From Peribacillus sp. FSL P2-0133 (GTDB lineage: Bacteria > Bacillota > Bacilli > Bacillales > DSM-1321): a DNA stretch of 64,000 nucleotides. The stretch spans positions 4,586,001 to 4,650,000 of the forward strand of contig NZ_CP150254.1 of assembly GCF_037975445.1 (NCBI RefSeq), in the 5' to 3' direction. Under the pieces are notes generated by a model that saw only the letters and a program-made list of their open reading frames with translations, was not told the origin of the DNA and searched no databases. Shown here piece after piece: positions 1-7,756 of this stretch (within the stretch, counting starts at the first letter, position 1; each line of letters opens with the position of its first letter). A program made the position numbers and the translations under genes.

Positions 1-72
1 TTCGATATCATTATAATGCCTGCGTCCACCTAGGTATTCTTTATGTTTTACATCCATTCCCATCAAATTCAT
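1..72 (-). CDS. Start of a gene leaving the window, probably lysine 2,3-aminomutase (KamA)
   Basis: An ATG at 72 follows an AAAGGGGGC ribosome site at 80-88 and opens a frame of 24 codons that leaves the window at base 1. The visible peptide begins MNLMGMDVKHKEYLG and continues GRRHYNDIE. Bacillus KamA proteins begin with a short variable lead followed by an RHWKDIELWKDV-type stretch, so RHYNDIE fits. KamA is a radical-SAM, PLP-dependent enzyme that converts L-lysine to beta-lysine at the start of lysine fermentation. The sigma-54 promoter 43 bases upstream and the neighbouring activator fit the kam operons of the B. cereus group. The reading frame is well supported. The KamA name rests on few residues and on context. 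Confidence 0.5.
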   Translation of the reverse strand, partial: MNLMGMDVKHKEYLGGRRHYNDIE

Positions 73-114
73 TTAAAATGCCCCCTTTATTGTAAGAACT
101 TATATATATACTCT

Positions 115-131
115 CGCAAGAATGATGCCAA
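115..131 (-). promoter_or_regulatory. Sigma-54 (-24/-12) promoter of the left-edge gene
   Basis: The minus strand reads TTGGCATCATTCTTGCG, matching TTGGCAC-N5-TTGCA with the invariant GG and GC ten bases apart. Transcription would start near 104, leaving about 30 bases of leader before the ATG at 72. Such promoters need an AAA+ activator, and one is encoded immediately upstream (318-1799). Confidence 0.8.
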
Positions 132-242
132 CATGAATAACAAGGAAAACGTAGGCAAAAGGGGGCAAACCGAGCTTAAAGTCGCAAGAAATTTTTCATT
201 ACGCATAATTTTTTGCAGCCAGATTCTTTGCGCCAAGTAAAA

Positions 243-281
243 AATCAAAAAAGAGGGTCTCTTTACACAAGAGCCCTCTTC
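243..281 (-). terminator. Intrinsic terminator of the sigma-54 activator gene
   Basis: On the minus strand AAGAGGGCTC and GAGACCCTCTT form a stem followed by TTTTGATTTTTT. It lies 37 bases after the stop of the activator gene and separates it from the sigma-54 promoter further on. The 132-242 stretch between them holds no gene and probably carries the activator binding sites. Confidence 0.8.
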
Positions 282-317
282 GTTACAACATGATCAAGAA
301 AGTGAAAAAACCTGCAT

Positions 318-1799
318 TCACTTTGATTCCTTCGATCCTGCCGTATAAACTTTTTCAATGCCGTACTTGTTTAACTTATATTGCAGTCCCTGTCTTTTAA
401 TATTGAGGGCTTCTGCCGTTTTGCTGATATTTCCGTTATATTTCTCGAACATATTGATGATCATTTCCCTTTCCATTTCTTCAAGAACGACAGGTAAATC
501 AATCTTGTTTTTCAATGGGGAAGGATGGCTCTGCGCATTTGCTGCAGCATAATTTCCTGAAGGGAAAAGATAAGCAGGAAGATGATGTTCATCAATCATA
601 TCTTCCCCTGCGTCCATGACGTTAAAGGTCAACTCGATGGCATGTCCCAGTTCACGAATGTTTCCTGGCCATTGATATTGAAGAAGCCGCTGCATCGCCT
701 TTTGACTGATCCCGCGCACTTCGGTAAAAAATGATTTGTTGAACTTTTGAATAAAGTGATTGACGATTTCCGGAATATCCGTTTTACGCTCCAAAAGAGA
801 AGGCATTTGGATCGTCACGACATTCAGGCGGAAAAATAAATCCGAGCGAATGATTCCCCGCTCCAACGCCTCTTCTGGAGATATGTTCATCGCAGCAATG
901 ATCTTCACATTAACCTTCTGCTCCTTCGAACCTCCAACACGGCGCACCTCACCTTCCTGAAGCACTCGCAGTAATTTTGCCTGCAGACCGAGGTCGAGGC
1001 TATTCAGCTCATCAAGGAAAAGAGTTCCGCCATTTGCCTGTTCAAAAATGCCCATGCGATCCATAGCTCCGGTAAAAGCCCCTTTCGTCGTGCCGAACAG
1101 CAGCCCCTCCATCAATTCCTTTGGAACAGCTGCACAGTTCTGCGCGATGAAAGGCTGATTTCGCTGAGCACTTACATTATGTATACTTTGCGCAACCAGT
1201 TCTTTCCCTGTCCCGGTAGGTCCATAAATCATGACTGGGGAATGGGTACGGGCCGCTTTTTTCGCCAATGAAATCGCTTGCTGAAAAGCAGGGCTTTTAC
1301 CAATCAAATCACTAAAATGATAGGTCGCCGTCCCTTCAGAGAACTTACTTTTCTTATGGGTCTCGGCCAGCTGGGAACGCAAATCGACAATTTGGTCGTA
1401 CATATTCATGACCTTCGTAATATCCTTTGCGATTTCCACTGCCCCTATAATTTCACCATCCTCATACAAAGGATACGTACTATTGATCGACGTTATTTTT
1501 TTCTCCTTTAAATTGACATATGTTTGAATGGACTCAATCGTTTCATTGCCTTTTTCCAATGCTACATTCAGCGTACTGGATTCATCAGTCAATGAAGGAT
1601 AAAGCTGAAAAATATTTTCCCCCAGCACATGTTCACGATCAAGCCCGTCGATATGTGCCATCATTTCATTGTAAAATACCGTGTCCCCATCTTTATTCAC
1701 AATATGGACACCCACATTGATTACATTCAATATCCATTCAAATTGAGTGGAAAACTGATTTACTGAAGATTTCATTTCTTCATCTCCGTTCTCTGTCAT
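318..1799 (-). CDS. Sigma-54-dependent transcriptional activator, PAS-AAA+-Fis (KamR/RocR-like)
   Basis: This 493-residue enhancer-binding protein has a PAS-type sensor at about 18-125, an AAA+ domain with Walker A GPTGTGKE (193-200), the sigma-54 contact loop GAFTGA (240-245) and Walker B GGTLFLDEL (257-265), and a Fis-type helix-turn-helix at the C-terminus (NISKTAEALNIKRQG). It should hydrolyse ATP to open sigma-54 promoters, most likely the one at 115-131 just downstream. Its position next to a probable kamA start suggests a KamR-type regulator of lysine degradation; that is inference. Two starts are plausible: ATG 1799 after AGGTGATT, or the ninth codon (ATG 1775) after GGAGATG. The PAS domain probably senses the inducer. 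Confidence 0.9.
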   Translation of the reverse strand: MTENGDEEMKSSVNQFSTQFEWILNVINVGVHIVNKDGDTVFYNEMMAHIDGLDREHVLGENIFQLYPSLTDESSTLNVALEKGNETIESIQTYVNLKEKKITSINSTYPLYEDGEIIGAVEIAKDITKVMNMYDQIVDLRSQLAETHKKSKFSEGTATYHFSDLIGKSPAFQQAISLAKKAARTHSPVMIYGPTGTGKELVAQSIHNVSAQRNQPFIAQNCAAVPKELMEGLLFGTTKGAFTGAMDRMGIFEQANGGTLFLDELNSLDLGLQAKLLRVLQEGEVRRVGGSKEQKVNVKIIAAMNISPEEALERGIIRSDLFFRLNVVTIQMPSLLERKTDIPEIVNHFIQKFNKSFFTEVRGISQKAMQRLLQYQWPGNIRELGHAIELTFNVMDAGEDMIDEHHLPAYLFPSGNYAAANAQSHPSPLKNKIDLPVVLEEMEREMIINMFEKYNGNISKTAEALNIKRQGLQYKLNKYGIEKVYTAGSKESK

Positions 1800-1961
1800 C
1801 TGATAGAATCACCTGTAAATTATAGCATTTAATGGGAAACATTCATCTCTTTATTCTTATTAAAATCAAACTTCAATACAAAGGTAATAGAATAATAAGT
1901 TCAAAAAAAGGAATCTCGCATTATGCCAAGAAGATTATATTAGAAAATATAAAATTTAGGG

Positions 1962-2483
1962 GTGAGTCGGATTTCAGAACGAAGCAAAGAAACTAAAATA
2001 GAAATTAAACCGTGGGAAGATAAAGACCTTGAATTGCTTTTTCAACTAAATGCCCCAGAAATGATGGAACATCTTGGCGGACCAGAAAATAATGAACAAA
2101 TCCTGAAACGCCATCAACGGTACCTACAGATTGGAGAAAAGGGGTGCATGTTTAGCATAAACACGTTTCCAGAGACAGAGGCAGCCGGTTCCGTTGGCTA
2201 CTGGCAAAAAGTCTGGAACGATGAAAATGTGTACGAAATCGGTTGGAGCGTCCTCCCTTCCTTTCAAGGAAAAGGAATCGCATCTCATGCCGTGAAGGCA
2301 ATGATAGAGAAAATCAAAGCCGAACGAAAATACAAATACATTCACGCATTCCCTTCGATCAATAATTCTGCATCAAACGCAATTTGCCGCAAGCTTAAAT
2401 TCAACTTCATCTCCGAATGTGAATTCGAATACCCGCCAGGAAGCTTTATGCGATGCAATGATTGGTGCTTGGAACTTGAATGA
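1962..2483 (+). CDS. GNAT-family N-acetyltransferase
   Basis: A protein of about 170 residues with the GNAT acetyl-CoA fold: the GYWQKVWNDENVYEIGW beta region, the acetyl-CoA loop PSFQGKGIASHAV (the Q/RxxGxG/A motif), and the late NNSASNAICRKLKF segment typical of this family. The substrate is unknown. The start is odd. The only standard start, GTG 1962, lies inside the ribosome site (AGGGGTGA). A start about eight bases later would be ATT 1971, giving a protein beginning (M)SERSKET. Either a rare ATT start is used or the native start has mutated. It stands alone. Confidence 0.85.
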   Translation: MSRISERSKETKIEIKPWEDKDLELLFQLNAPEMMEHLGGPENNEQILKRHQRYLQIGEKGCMFSINTFPETEAAGSVGYWQKVWNDENVYEIGWSVLPSFQGKGIASHAVKAMIEKIKAERKYKYIHAFPSINNSASNAICRKLKFNFISECEFEYPPGSFMRCNDWCLELE

Positions 2484-2516
2484 ATTCTTTAGATGAATAG
2501 CGGATTTGTGAAGGAA

Positions 2517-2600
2517 GGATTATTCCGGGTTATGTCGAATCATGTTGGGTTTAGGTGAATTATTTCCCGGGAAAGTCGAATTATTCCCATGGCAGGACGG
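2517..2600. repeat. Short tandem array, four 20-21 bp units
   Basis: GGAT/GAAT boxes begin at 2517, 2537, 2557 and 2578, each followed by an ATTATTYCCGGG-like stretch in more or less decayed form. The third and fourth units (GAATTATTTCCCGGGAAAGTC and GAATTATTCCC) are the most alike. The array fills most of the gap between the acetyltransferase and the LacI regulator. Its period resembles that of the clearer 21-bp array at 30307. No other feature is seen in 2484-2709. Confidence 0.45.
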
Positions 2601-2709
2601 ATGGCATCCTATCCGCCATCATTCATATAACTGGAACTCCTGAACTCCGTACCTTTTAAATTACTTTAGCGCTTTTATTCTGTATACAAGTTTTATATCT
2701 TAATGAAGG

Positions 2710-3699
2710 TTAGGTCGATTCTCTTATTTTAAGTTTGGTAGGCAATTTAATAATGTCGCGCTTTAATTCCAAATTATCATTTAAATATTTTATCAATTCT
2801 ATTACAGTGCGTTGTCCTAGTTCCATAATCGGTATATCGATTGTGGTTATGGTAGGGGTTGTGACTTGGCAAATAGATTGATTATCATAACCAACTATAG
2901 CTAGGCATTCCGGTATTTTATAGCCTAATGTAGTTGCCTTTTTAATAATTCCTGCTGCGACCTGGTCATTTCCAGTAAATAAGGCAGTAGGTTTTTCTTT
3001 TAATTTTAATATTTCATCACAAATACGGAACCCATCTTCAATATTAAATCCATGTCCAAATATCCAATCTTCATTGTGTAGTAAATGATTATCCGCTAAT
3101 GCTTTTATAAACCCTTCTTTTCTTTGAATCTGAGCCTGACTATAAGAAGTATCGTAGCAAAAACCTATCTTACTATGGCCTTTTTTTATTAAATGATTAA
3201 CAGCTTTGTATGTCGCTTCGAATTCATCATAACCAATAATTGGTATAGAGGCGGAATCATGGTATTCATTACACAGTAAAATTGGGCCGTATTTCAAATA
3301 AGGCTTTATTACATTCCATTCATTTTCTAACGCTCCTAAAATAACCCCATCTACTTCTCTATTCTTTAATTTTTCCATAACATCCAATTCATTTTTCGAC
3401 TCATAAAAGGTTTGAAATATAAGAACTTTATAATCATTGTCCAATGCTGCTAGAGATACTCCTTTAACCAATTGGGCAAAGAATGGATGATCGAAACTTG
3501 GGACTGATATTGCAATGGTTTTGGTTTTATTTGTCCTAAAATTCCGGGCAAGTGAACTTGGTGCATAATCAAGCTCTTCAATCAGCTTTAAGATTTTTTC
3601 CCTTTTTTCTTTTGATACATATGGATGATTATTCAAGACTCTAGATACCGTTGTTTTAGAGACATTACATATCTTGGCTATCTCACTAATTTTCGTCAT
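2710..3699 (-). CDS. ntdR: LacI-family regulator NtdR
   Basis: 329 residues with an N-terminal LacI helix-turn-helix (ISEIAKICNVSKTTVSRVLN, residues about 4-23), a hinge helix region (PSSLARNFRT), and a periplasmic-binding-protein-like ligand domain. From memory it resembles B. subtilis NtdR along its length (PFFAQLVKGV, GYDEFEATYKAV, TGNDQVAAGI). NtdR activates the neotrehalosadiamine operon ntdABC in B. subtilis. Here it is divergent from ntdB, as expected, but ntdA and ntdC are not in the window. ATG 3699 follows AAGGATGGG. It probably acts at the ATCGAT-centred palindrome at 3731-3744. Confidence 0.85.
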   Translation of the reverse strand: MTKISEIAKICNVSKTTVSRVLNNHPYVSKEKREKILKLIEELDYAPSSLARNFRTNKTKTIAISVPSFDHPFFAQLVKGVSLAALDNDYKVLIFQTFYESKNELDVMEKLKNREVDGVILGALENEWNVIKPYLKYGPILLCNEYHDSASIPIIGYDEFEATYKAVNHLIKKGHSKIGFCYDTSYSQAQIQRKEGFIKALADNHLLHNEDWIFGHGFNIEDGFRICDEILKLKEKPTALFTGNDQVAAGIIKKATTLGYKIPECLAIVGYDNQSICQVTTPTITTIDIPIMELGQRTVIELIKYLNDNLELKRDIIKLPTKLKIREST

Positions 3700-3724
3700 T
3701 TAATCCCATCCTTGTAATAAGTGG

Positions 3725-3754
3725 TTGACATGTTATCGATTTCAGAAGTTATTA
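3725..3754 (+). promoter_or_regulatory. ntdB promoter with LacI-type operator
   Basis: TTGACA at 3725-3730 is followed 18 bases later by TTATTA, a plausible sigma-A promoter. Between the boxes, TGTTATCGATTTCA (3731-3744) is an imperfect palindrome about ATCGAT, the size and symmetry of a LacI-family site. It lies 26 bases before the ntdR start codon, so NtdR could act on both directions from here. The palindrome is read from sequence; assigning it to NtdR is inference. Confidence 0.5.
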
Positions 3755-3853
3755 TTAAACCGTTCTCATATATCACATATTAACAAAATTTTTCCGAGCC
3801 GTATTTTTAAAAAGTTATTGAAGCGGATATTTTTAGCTAATGGAGGGATTGTT

Positions 3854-4702
3854 ATGTTATTGAATAAAAAGGGCGGGTTTCAGTTATTGCCAAATGTTGA
3901 AGACCCAAAATACATTGTATTCTGTGATTTTGATGAAACCTATTATCCTCACTCCATGAGTCACGAGAAACAGAAAGATTTATATGAACTTGAAAATTAC
4001 TTAGAGGCAAAAAGTAATAATGAAGAACTTGTCTTTGGCTGGGTCACTGGGAGTAGTATCGAATCAATATTACATAAAATGGAACAAGGTAGGTTCAGAT
4101 TTTTCCCACATTTTATTGCCAGTGACTTAGGTACCGAAATCACCTATTTCTCAGAAAATAATTTTTTGGAAAATGATCCAGATTGGCATTCACAGATTAT
4201 TATCGAAGAATTTAATAAAAGGAAAGTCGATGAAATTTATAATGTTCTACATAACGGCAATATACCATTGATTCCTCAGACTCAAATGGGAAGTTCACGC
4301 TATAAAAGAAATTATTATTATCAAATACAACATGAATCCGTCGACAAGAAGAACTTAGCCACCATCCAGAGGGTGGCCAAAGAGTACGGGATAGGGGTAA
4401 ATATCAATCGTTGCAATCCCCTTGCCGGCGATCCCGAAGATAGTTATGATATAGACTTCATTCCATTAGGTACTGGAAAAAATGAGATTGTACGTTTTAT
4501 GCTAGACAAATTCGGGCTGAGTCGTGAGCATGCCTTTGCATTCGGGGATAGCGGTAATGATCTGCTCATGTTAAAAAGTGTTAAACATGGTTACCTGGTA
4601 GGGAATGCAACTCAAGAAGCGAAGGAAGCTCATACTAAAATAGCGACAGGTACGTACTCTAAAGGAATATTAAGAACTTTGCAATCCATCATTACTATTT
4701 GA
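3854..4702 (+). CDS. ntdB: Kanosamine-6-phosphate phosphatase NtdB (HAD superfamily)
   Basis: 282 residues when started at ATG 3854, which has GGAGGG eight bases upstream; the frame is open further up but without a ribosome site. HAD motifs are clear: DFDET (25-29) with the nucleophile Asp25, TGSS after WV (motif II), and FGDSGND (about 230) for magnesium. The central HFIASDLGTEITYF and CNPLAGDPEDSYD stretches match what I recall of B. subtilis NtdB, which dephosphorylates kanosamine 6-phosphate. The enzymes that make that substrate (NtdC dehydrogenase, NtdA aminotransferase) are absent here, so this is an orphan copy. It may be a remnant, or may detoxify or recycle a phosphorylated amino sugar. 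Confidence 0.85.
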   Translation: MLLNKKGGFQLLPNVEDPKYIVFCDFDETYYPHSMSHEKQKDLYELENYLEAKSNNEELVFGWVTGSSIESILHKMEQGRFRFFPHFIASDLGTEITYFSENNFLENDPDWHSQIIIEEFNKRKVDEIYNVLHNGNIPLIPQTQMGSSRYKRNYYYQIQHESVDKKNLATIQRVAKEYGIGVNINRCNPLAGDPEDSYDIDFIPLGTGKNEIVRFMLDKFGLSREHAFAFGDSGNDLLMLKSVKHGYLVGNATQEAKEAHTKIATGTYSKGILRTLQSIITI

Positions 4703-4785
4703 GAGGAAGTATAAGTAATGAGGAAAAGGTAGTTGGTGCGCTCTTGCCACAGCTATTCTTTCTGCTAACGGTATGGTTTTTCCTA
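4703..4785 (+). other. Possible vestige of a gene start after ntdB
   Basis: GAGGAAGT (4703-4710) and an ATG at 4718 sit exactly where ntdC would start in B. subtilis, but the frame reads only ATG AGG AAA AGG TAG. Shifting frame after the third codon gives a longer peptide with ALATAILSANG, which I cannot match with confidence. This could be a decayed ntdC start or chance. The peptidase gene converges at 4786. Confidence 0.25.
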
Positions 4786-5703
4786 TCAAGCAAGCAATTC
4801 ATTCCATGTTTCTTGACCTGCAAGCTTATCAGCAGAAACCTTACATGCCTTTTGGTATTTGAATAATGCCGTCTCGGTATTTTTTCCGAATTCTCCATCA
4901 AGAGGCCCAGGGTTATATCCTTTCATATAGAGCGCTGCTTGCAGGATCCATGTGATATTGCAGCTAGCGCCTTTTTTTATGGTGACGGCTGCAGTCTTGG
5001 TTTTAGGTCCCCATTTTCCATCGACAACTAGCTTTTTATTGTATTGCTTATTCAGCTCCGTTTGTAAACCTTTTATAAGGGCCGATCGAGTTTTGGGACC
5101 ATAAAACCCATCACCCTCAATATTCGTTTTATATCGGCTATTTAACGTTTTTTGTATCGAAATTATATGACTATCTCCTTTGCTGGTTTTCGGCATTTCC
5201 ATTTTTTCTAGTTTGAAGGTAAGGTGCGGTTCTTTTCCTGCTTGTAACTGTGTAAAAGATAACCCGCCTGTCATCTCCAAGTGGGGATAATCCTTGAATG
5301 AACTCCAATCCCCGCCCCATTTAAAGCCTAAATCCTTACCTATGGCAGCCACGCGCTGCCACTTTGAATTAACTGTCCATATCACCCTCTTGCCATCATC
5401 ACTCACAATGAAGAAATCAATGGCCAGTCCATAATTATGAAAAGATTGTCCTGGTTTAGCGTTCGTCACAATAGGTTTAGCAAGATTGCTATAGTTTTTT
5501 CCATTGTAGCTGTAAACTCGTCCTTGACCATAAAGGGCGGCTTGTTCTTCCAAAGAGCGATAACCTGCACTTATCTGTACAGTGATCCCTTCAGTATAAG
5601 CACGTTCCACCATTTCCAATGCTGATGCCTTCACAACAGGATTCATCCCTTTGCCCATCTTTTTCACTGATCGATCCAATAACGTTCGTAATGCTACCGT
5701 CAA
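4786..5703 (-). CDS. M15-family peptidoglycan peptidase (CwlK/phage endolysin type) with two peptidoglycan-binding domains
   Basis: 305 residues, started at TTG 5703 eight bases after AAAGGAGGG. Residues about 1-150 form an M15C peptidase: GYRSLEEQAALYGQG (48-61), zinc ligands in SFHNYGLAID (His89, Asp96) and DYPHLEM (His141). CwlK cleaves the L-Ala-D-Glu bond; related phage endolysins have the same layout. Two peptidoglycan-binding modules follow (DGFYGPKTRSALIKGLQ and DGEFGKNTETALFKYQ, with a degenerate one between). There is no signal peptide, which fits a phage-type lysin more than an exported housekeeping enzyme. No holin or other phage gene is nearby, so it stands alone, converging on ntdB. 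Confidence 0.85.
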   Translation of the reverse strand: MTVALRTLLDRSVKKMGKGMNPVVKASALEMVERAYTEGITVQISAGYRSLEEQAALYGQGRVYSYNGKNYSNLAKPIVTNAKPGQSFHNYGLAIDFFIVSDDGKRVIWTVNSKWQRVAAIGKDLGFKWGGDWSSFKDYPHLEMTGGLSFTQLQAGKEPHLTFKLEKMEMPKTSKGDSHIISIQKTLNSRYKTNIEGDGFYGPKTRSALIKGLQTELNKQYNKKLVVDGKWGPKTKTAAVTIKKGASCNITWILQAALYMKGYNPGPLDGEFGKNTETALFKYQKACKVSADKLAGQETWNELLA

Positions 5704-5789
5704 TGTAATCCCTCCTTTTAAGTTCCCATCAAGCTTTATATAAGCCTTTTTAATGGAAAAGTAGCAGAGTTGAAAATTTTGTTCTCATT

Positions 5790-5912
5790 TACGGGGTCTC
5801 GGCTAGCCGTTTTTTCGGCAGGAGTGTCGCAAATTTCTTCAATCCAATAAGGGTTACAGTAAAAAATCATGAAGGATAATCTAGTCTTAAACTTGGTTCG
5901 GGGTGAGACCAT
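5790..5912 (+). repeat. Dispersed repeat, R2 module
   Basis: The stretch GGGTCTCGGCTAGCC, then TTCGGCAGGAGTGTCGCAAA, then TTTCTTCAATCCAATA recurs at 33190-33245 and, inverted, near 9890-9950. It is followed here by a segment (TAGTCTTAAAC...GGTGAGACCA) whose counterpart is inverted at 9830-9870. No coding gene is present; short frames across it are by-products of its high GC content. Confidence 0.75.
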
Positions 5913-5961
5913 TTCGAACTTCATTTTGACGACAAAAGGATATCTGGATTTTTTAAACAAA

Positions 5962-6088
5962 GTTGATTGGAATGGAGGGTACGAGACTCCTGCGGGAATA
6001 CGCGTCCAAGGGAGACCCCGCAGGCGCAAGTGCGCCGAGGAGGCTCCCGGACCGCCCGCGGAAAGCGAGTGCCTGGAGTGGAAATCAT
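5962..6088 (+). repeat. Dispersed GC-rich repeat, R1 module
   Basis: About 125 bp bounded by GTTGATTGGAA and GGAGTGGAAATCA, with GACTCCTGCGGGAA, GGGAGACCCCGCAGGCG, GAGGAGGCTCC and CCGCCCGCGGAAAGCGAGT in order. CTGCGGG and CCCGCAG can pair. Four more copies are in this window (9680, 22050, 32955 and 33386). Its GC content is far above its surroundings. Another piece of the R2 module follows at about 6100-6183. Confidence 0.85.
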
Positions 6089-6282
6089 TACACATACTCT
6101 CTTTCGGAAATCCACTCCCTTTCCGCACACTGCCTGCCAAGCCTCACCAAAGCAAGCATCTCCGGCGTCTCGGCTAGCCATTTTTTCTAGATTTTTTTTT
6201 GGATTTATCATCTTTTTCCAATATTGATAACTGAGGTGAAAAAGCTTGTTGTTCCTTCACAATAGAAAGGGAATTTCCCCCC

Positions 6283-6336
6283 CAAAAAAATAGACTACTT
6301 CCGTTCGCCCATTTTGCGAATGAAAGTAGTCTATTA
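6283..6336 (-). terminator. Intrinsic terminator of the gntP-scoAB operon
   Basis: On the minus strand AATAGACTACTTTCATTCGC pairs with GCGAACGGAAGTAGTCTATT and is followed by TTTTTTGGGGGG. It lies 28 bases past the scoB stop codon. Confidence 0.9.
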
Positions 6337-6363
6337 ATGAATTATTTTATTAATCTCATTAAC

Positions 6364-7011
6364 TTACGCTCTAATTTCAATAGAGGGGCTTATTTTAAAG
6401 TCAGCCTCTGTTTTACTTTTCACTTCATCAAGTGTTACGCCATTTTGCAATTCAATCAATTCCATGCCTGCTTCTGTAAATTGAAAAACAGCCAGTTCGG
6501 TAATCAGGCAATGGACGACTTTTTCCCCCGTCAAAGGCAATGTACAGCTCTTTTTCACTTTGGATTCCCCATGCTTGTTCACATGGTCCATTATGACAAC
6601 AATTCGTTTTGCGCCTTGGACGAGATCCATCGCCCCTCCCATTCCTTTTACCATCTTCCCTGGAATCATCCAGTTTGCCAAGTCCCCATTCTCGGAAACT
6701 TCCATCCCGCCTAAAATGGCCAGATCGATGTGGCCGCCGCGAATCATCGCGAACGACTCAGCGCTATCAAAAAATGATGCCCCCGATTTTGCCGTTACTG
6801 TTTCTTTTCCTGCATTAATCAAATCCGGATCGACTTCATCTTTTTGTGGATAAGGCCCGATTCCCAGTAAGCCATTTTCCGATTGAAGCATGACATTAAA
6901 GTCATTTGGAATCATGTTGGCAATCAAGGTCGGCATTCCAATCCCTAAATTCACACACATACCATCTTGGATTTCTTTAACAGCCCGTTCTAAAATTAGT
7001 TGTCTAGTCAT
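6364..7011 (-). CDS. scoB: 3-oxoacid CoA-transferase subunit B
   Basis: 215 residues, the usual size for the beta subunit. Family I CoA-transferase signatures are present: GIGMPTLIAN near the N-terminus, SENGLLGIGPYP with the glutamate that forms the enzyme-CoA thioester (Glu in QSENGLLG, about residue 45), and GGHIDLAILGGMEV. With ScoA it transfers CoA from succinyl-CoA to acetoacetate in the cytoplasm. It lies 17 bases after scoA in a permease-scoA-scoB operon, the same order as yxjC-scoA-scoB in B. subtilis. ATG 7011 follows AAAGGAGGAG. Confidence 0.95.
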   Translation of the reverse strand: MTRQLILERAVKEIQDGMCVNLGIGMPTLIANMIPNDFNVMLQSENGLLGIGPYPQKDEVDPDLINAGKETVTAKSGASFFDSAESFAMIRGGHIDLAILGGMEVSENGDLANWMIPGKMVKGMGGAMDLVQGAKRIVVIMDHVNKHGESKVKKSCTLPLTGEKVVHCLITELAVFQFTEAGMELIELQNGVTLDEVKSKTEADFKISPSIEIRA

Positions 7012-7028
7012 TCGAATACTCCTCCTTT

Positions 7029-7724
7029 TTATGCGTTAGCAGTTGTAAGTTTTTCAATTCGTTTTTCATAGTCATTTCCTACAAGCACTTTCTGTACATA
7101 AACCCCTGAAGTATGAATTTCATCTGGATCGAGCTCTCCTGTGCCCACGAGCTCCTCCACTTCGACAAGCGTGACTTTCCCTGCTGTGGCAACGACAGGG
7201 TTAAAATTCCTTGCCGTTTTCCGATATACAAGATTACCGAAATGATCTGCTTTCCAGGCTTTTACAAAGGCAAAATCTCCGACTATTCCTTTTTCCATAA
7301 TGTATGTGCGGCCATCAAAATCTTTATGTTCTTTACCTTTTGCGACTTCCGTTCCTACTCCTGTAGCTGTATAAAAGGCAGGAATTCCCGCTCCGCCCGC
7401 TCTTAAACGCTCGGCCAGCGTTCCTTGAGGAACTAGCTCGACCTCCAGCTCGCCACTTAAAAATTGCTGTTCAAATAACTTATTTTCCCCTACATAAGAA
7501 GCGATCATTTTTTTGATTTGTTTATTTTCAAGCAAAAGACCTAGACCCCAATCGTCGACTCCACAATTGTTGCTGACAATCGTCAAATCCTTTACACCTT
7601 TGTTACGCAAAGCAAAGATTAGTTTTTCTGGTATTCCGCTTAATCCGAATCCGCCAACGATAATGGTTGCTCCATCCTCGATTTGTTGAATAGCGCTATC
7701 AAAAGATGTTAATATTTTACTCAT
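7029..7724 (-). CDS. scoA: 3-oxoacid CoA-transferase subunit A
   Basis: 231 residues with the alpha-subunit signature [19 protein letters not shown] near residue 19, the [12 protein letters not shown] loop, and [22 protein letters not shown]. It pairs with ScoB to activate acetoacetate as acetoacetyl-CoA. The thiolase encoded at 11842-13017 can then split the product to acetyl-CoA. It sits second in the operon that begins at the sigma-54 promoter at 9407-9423. ATG 7724 has GGAGATGATGG upstream. Confidence 0.95.
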   Translation of the reverse strand: MSKILTSFDSAIQQIEDGATIIVGGFGLSGIPEKLIFALRNKGVKDLTIVSNNCGVDDWGLGLLLENKQIKKMIASYVGENKLFEQQFLSGELEVELVPQGTLAERLRAGGAGIPAFYTATGVGTEVAKGKEHKDFDGRTYIMEKGIVGDFAFVKAWKADHFGNLVYRKTARNFNPVVATAGKVTLVEVEELVGTGELDPDEIHTSGVYVQKVLVGNDYEKRIEKLTTANA

Positions 7725-7756
7725 TTTCCATCATCTCCATTCTTAATACTATTCTA

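Noticed and set aside
43-240. 65-residue plus-strand frame at the left end
   Set aside because: It overlaps the minus-strand sigma-54 promoter and gene start, has no ribosome site and no recognisable family features.
4786-5703. Prophage remnant suggested by the endolysin-like peptidase
   Set aside because: No holin, structural, integrase or other phage genes are nearby; a single peptidase is not enough.
5736-6227. Several overlapping frames of 75-134 residues on both strands
   Set aside because: They arise from the GC-rich R1/R2 repeats, which recur at other places without conserved reading frames or ribosome sites.
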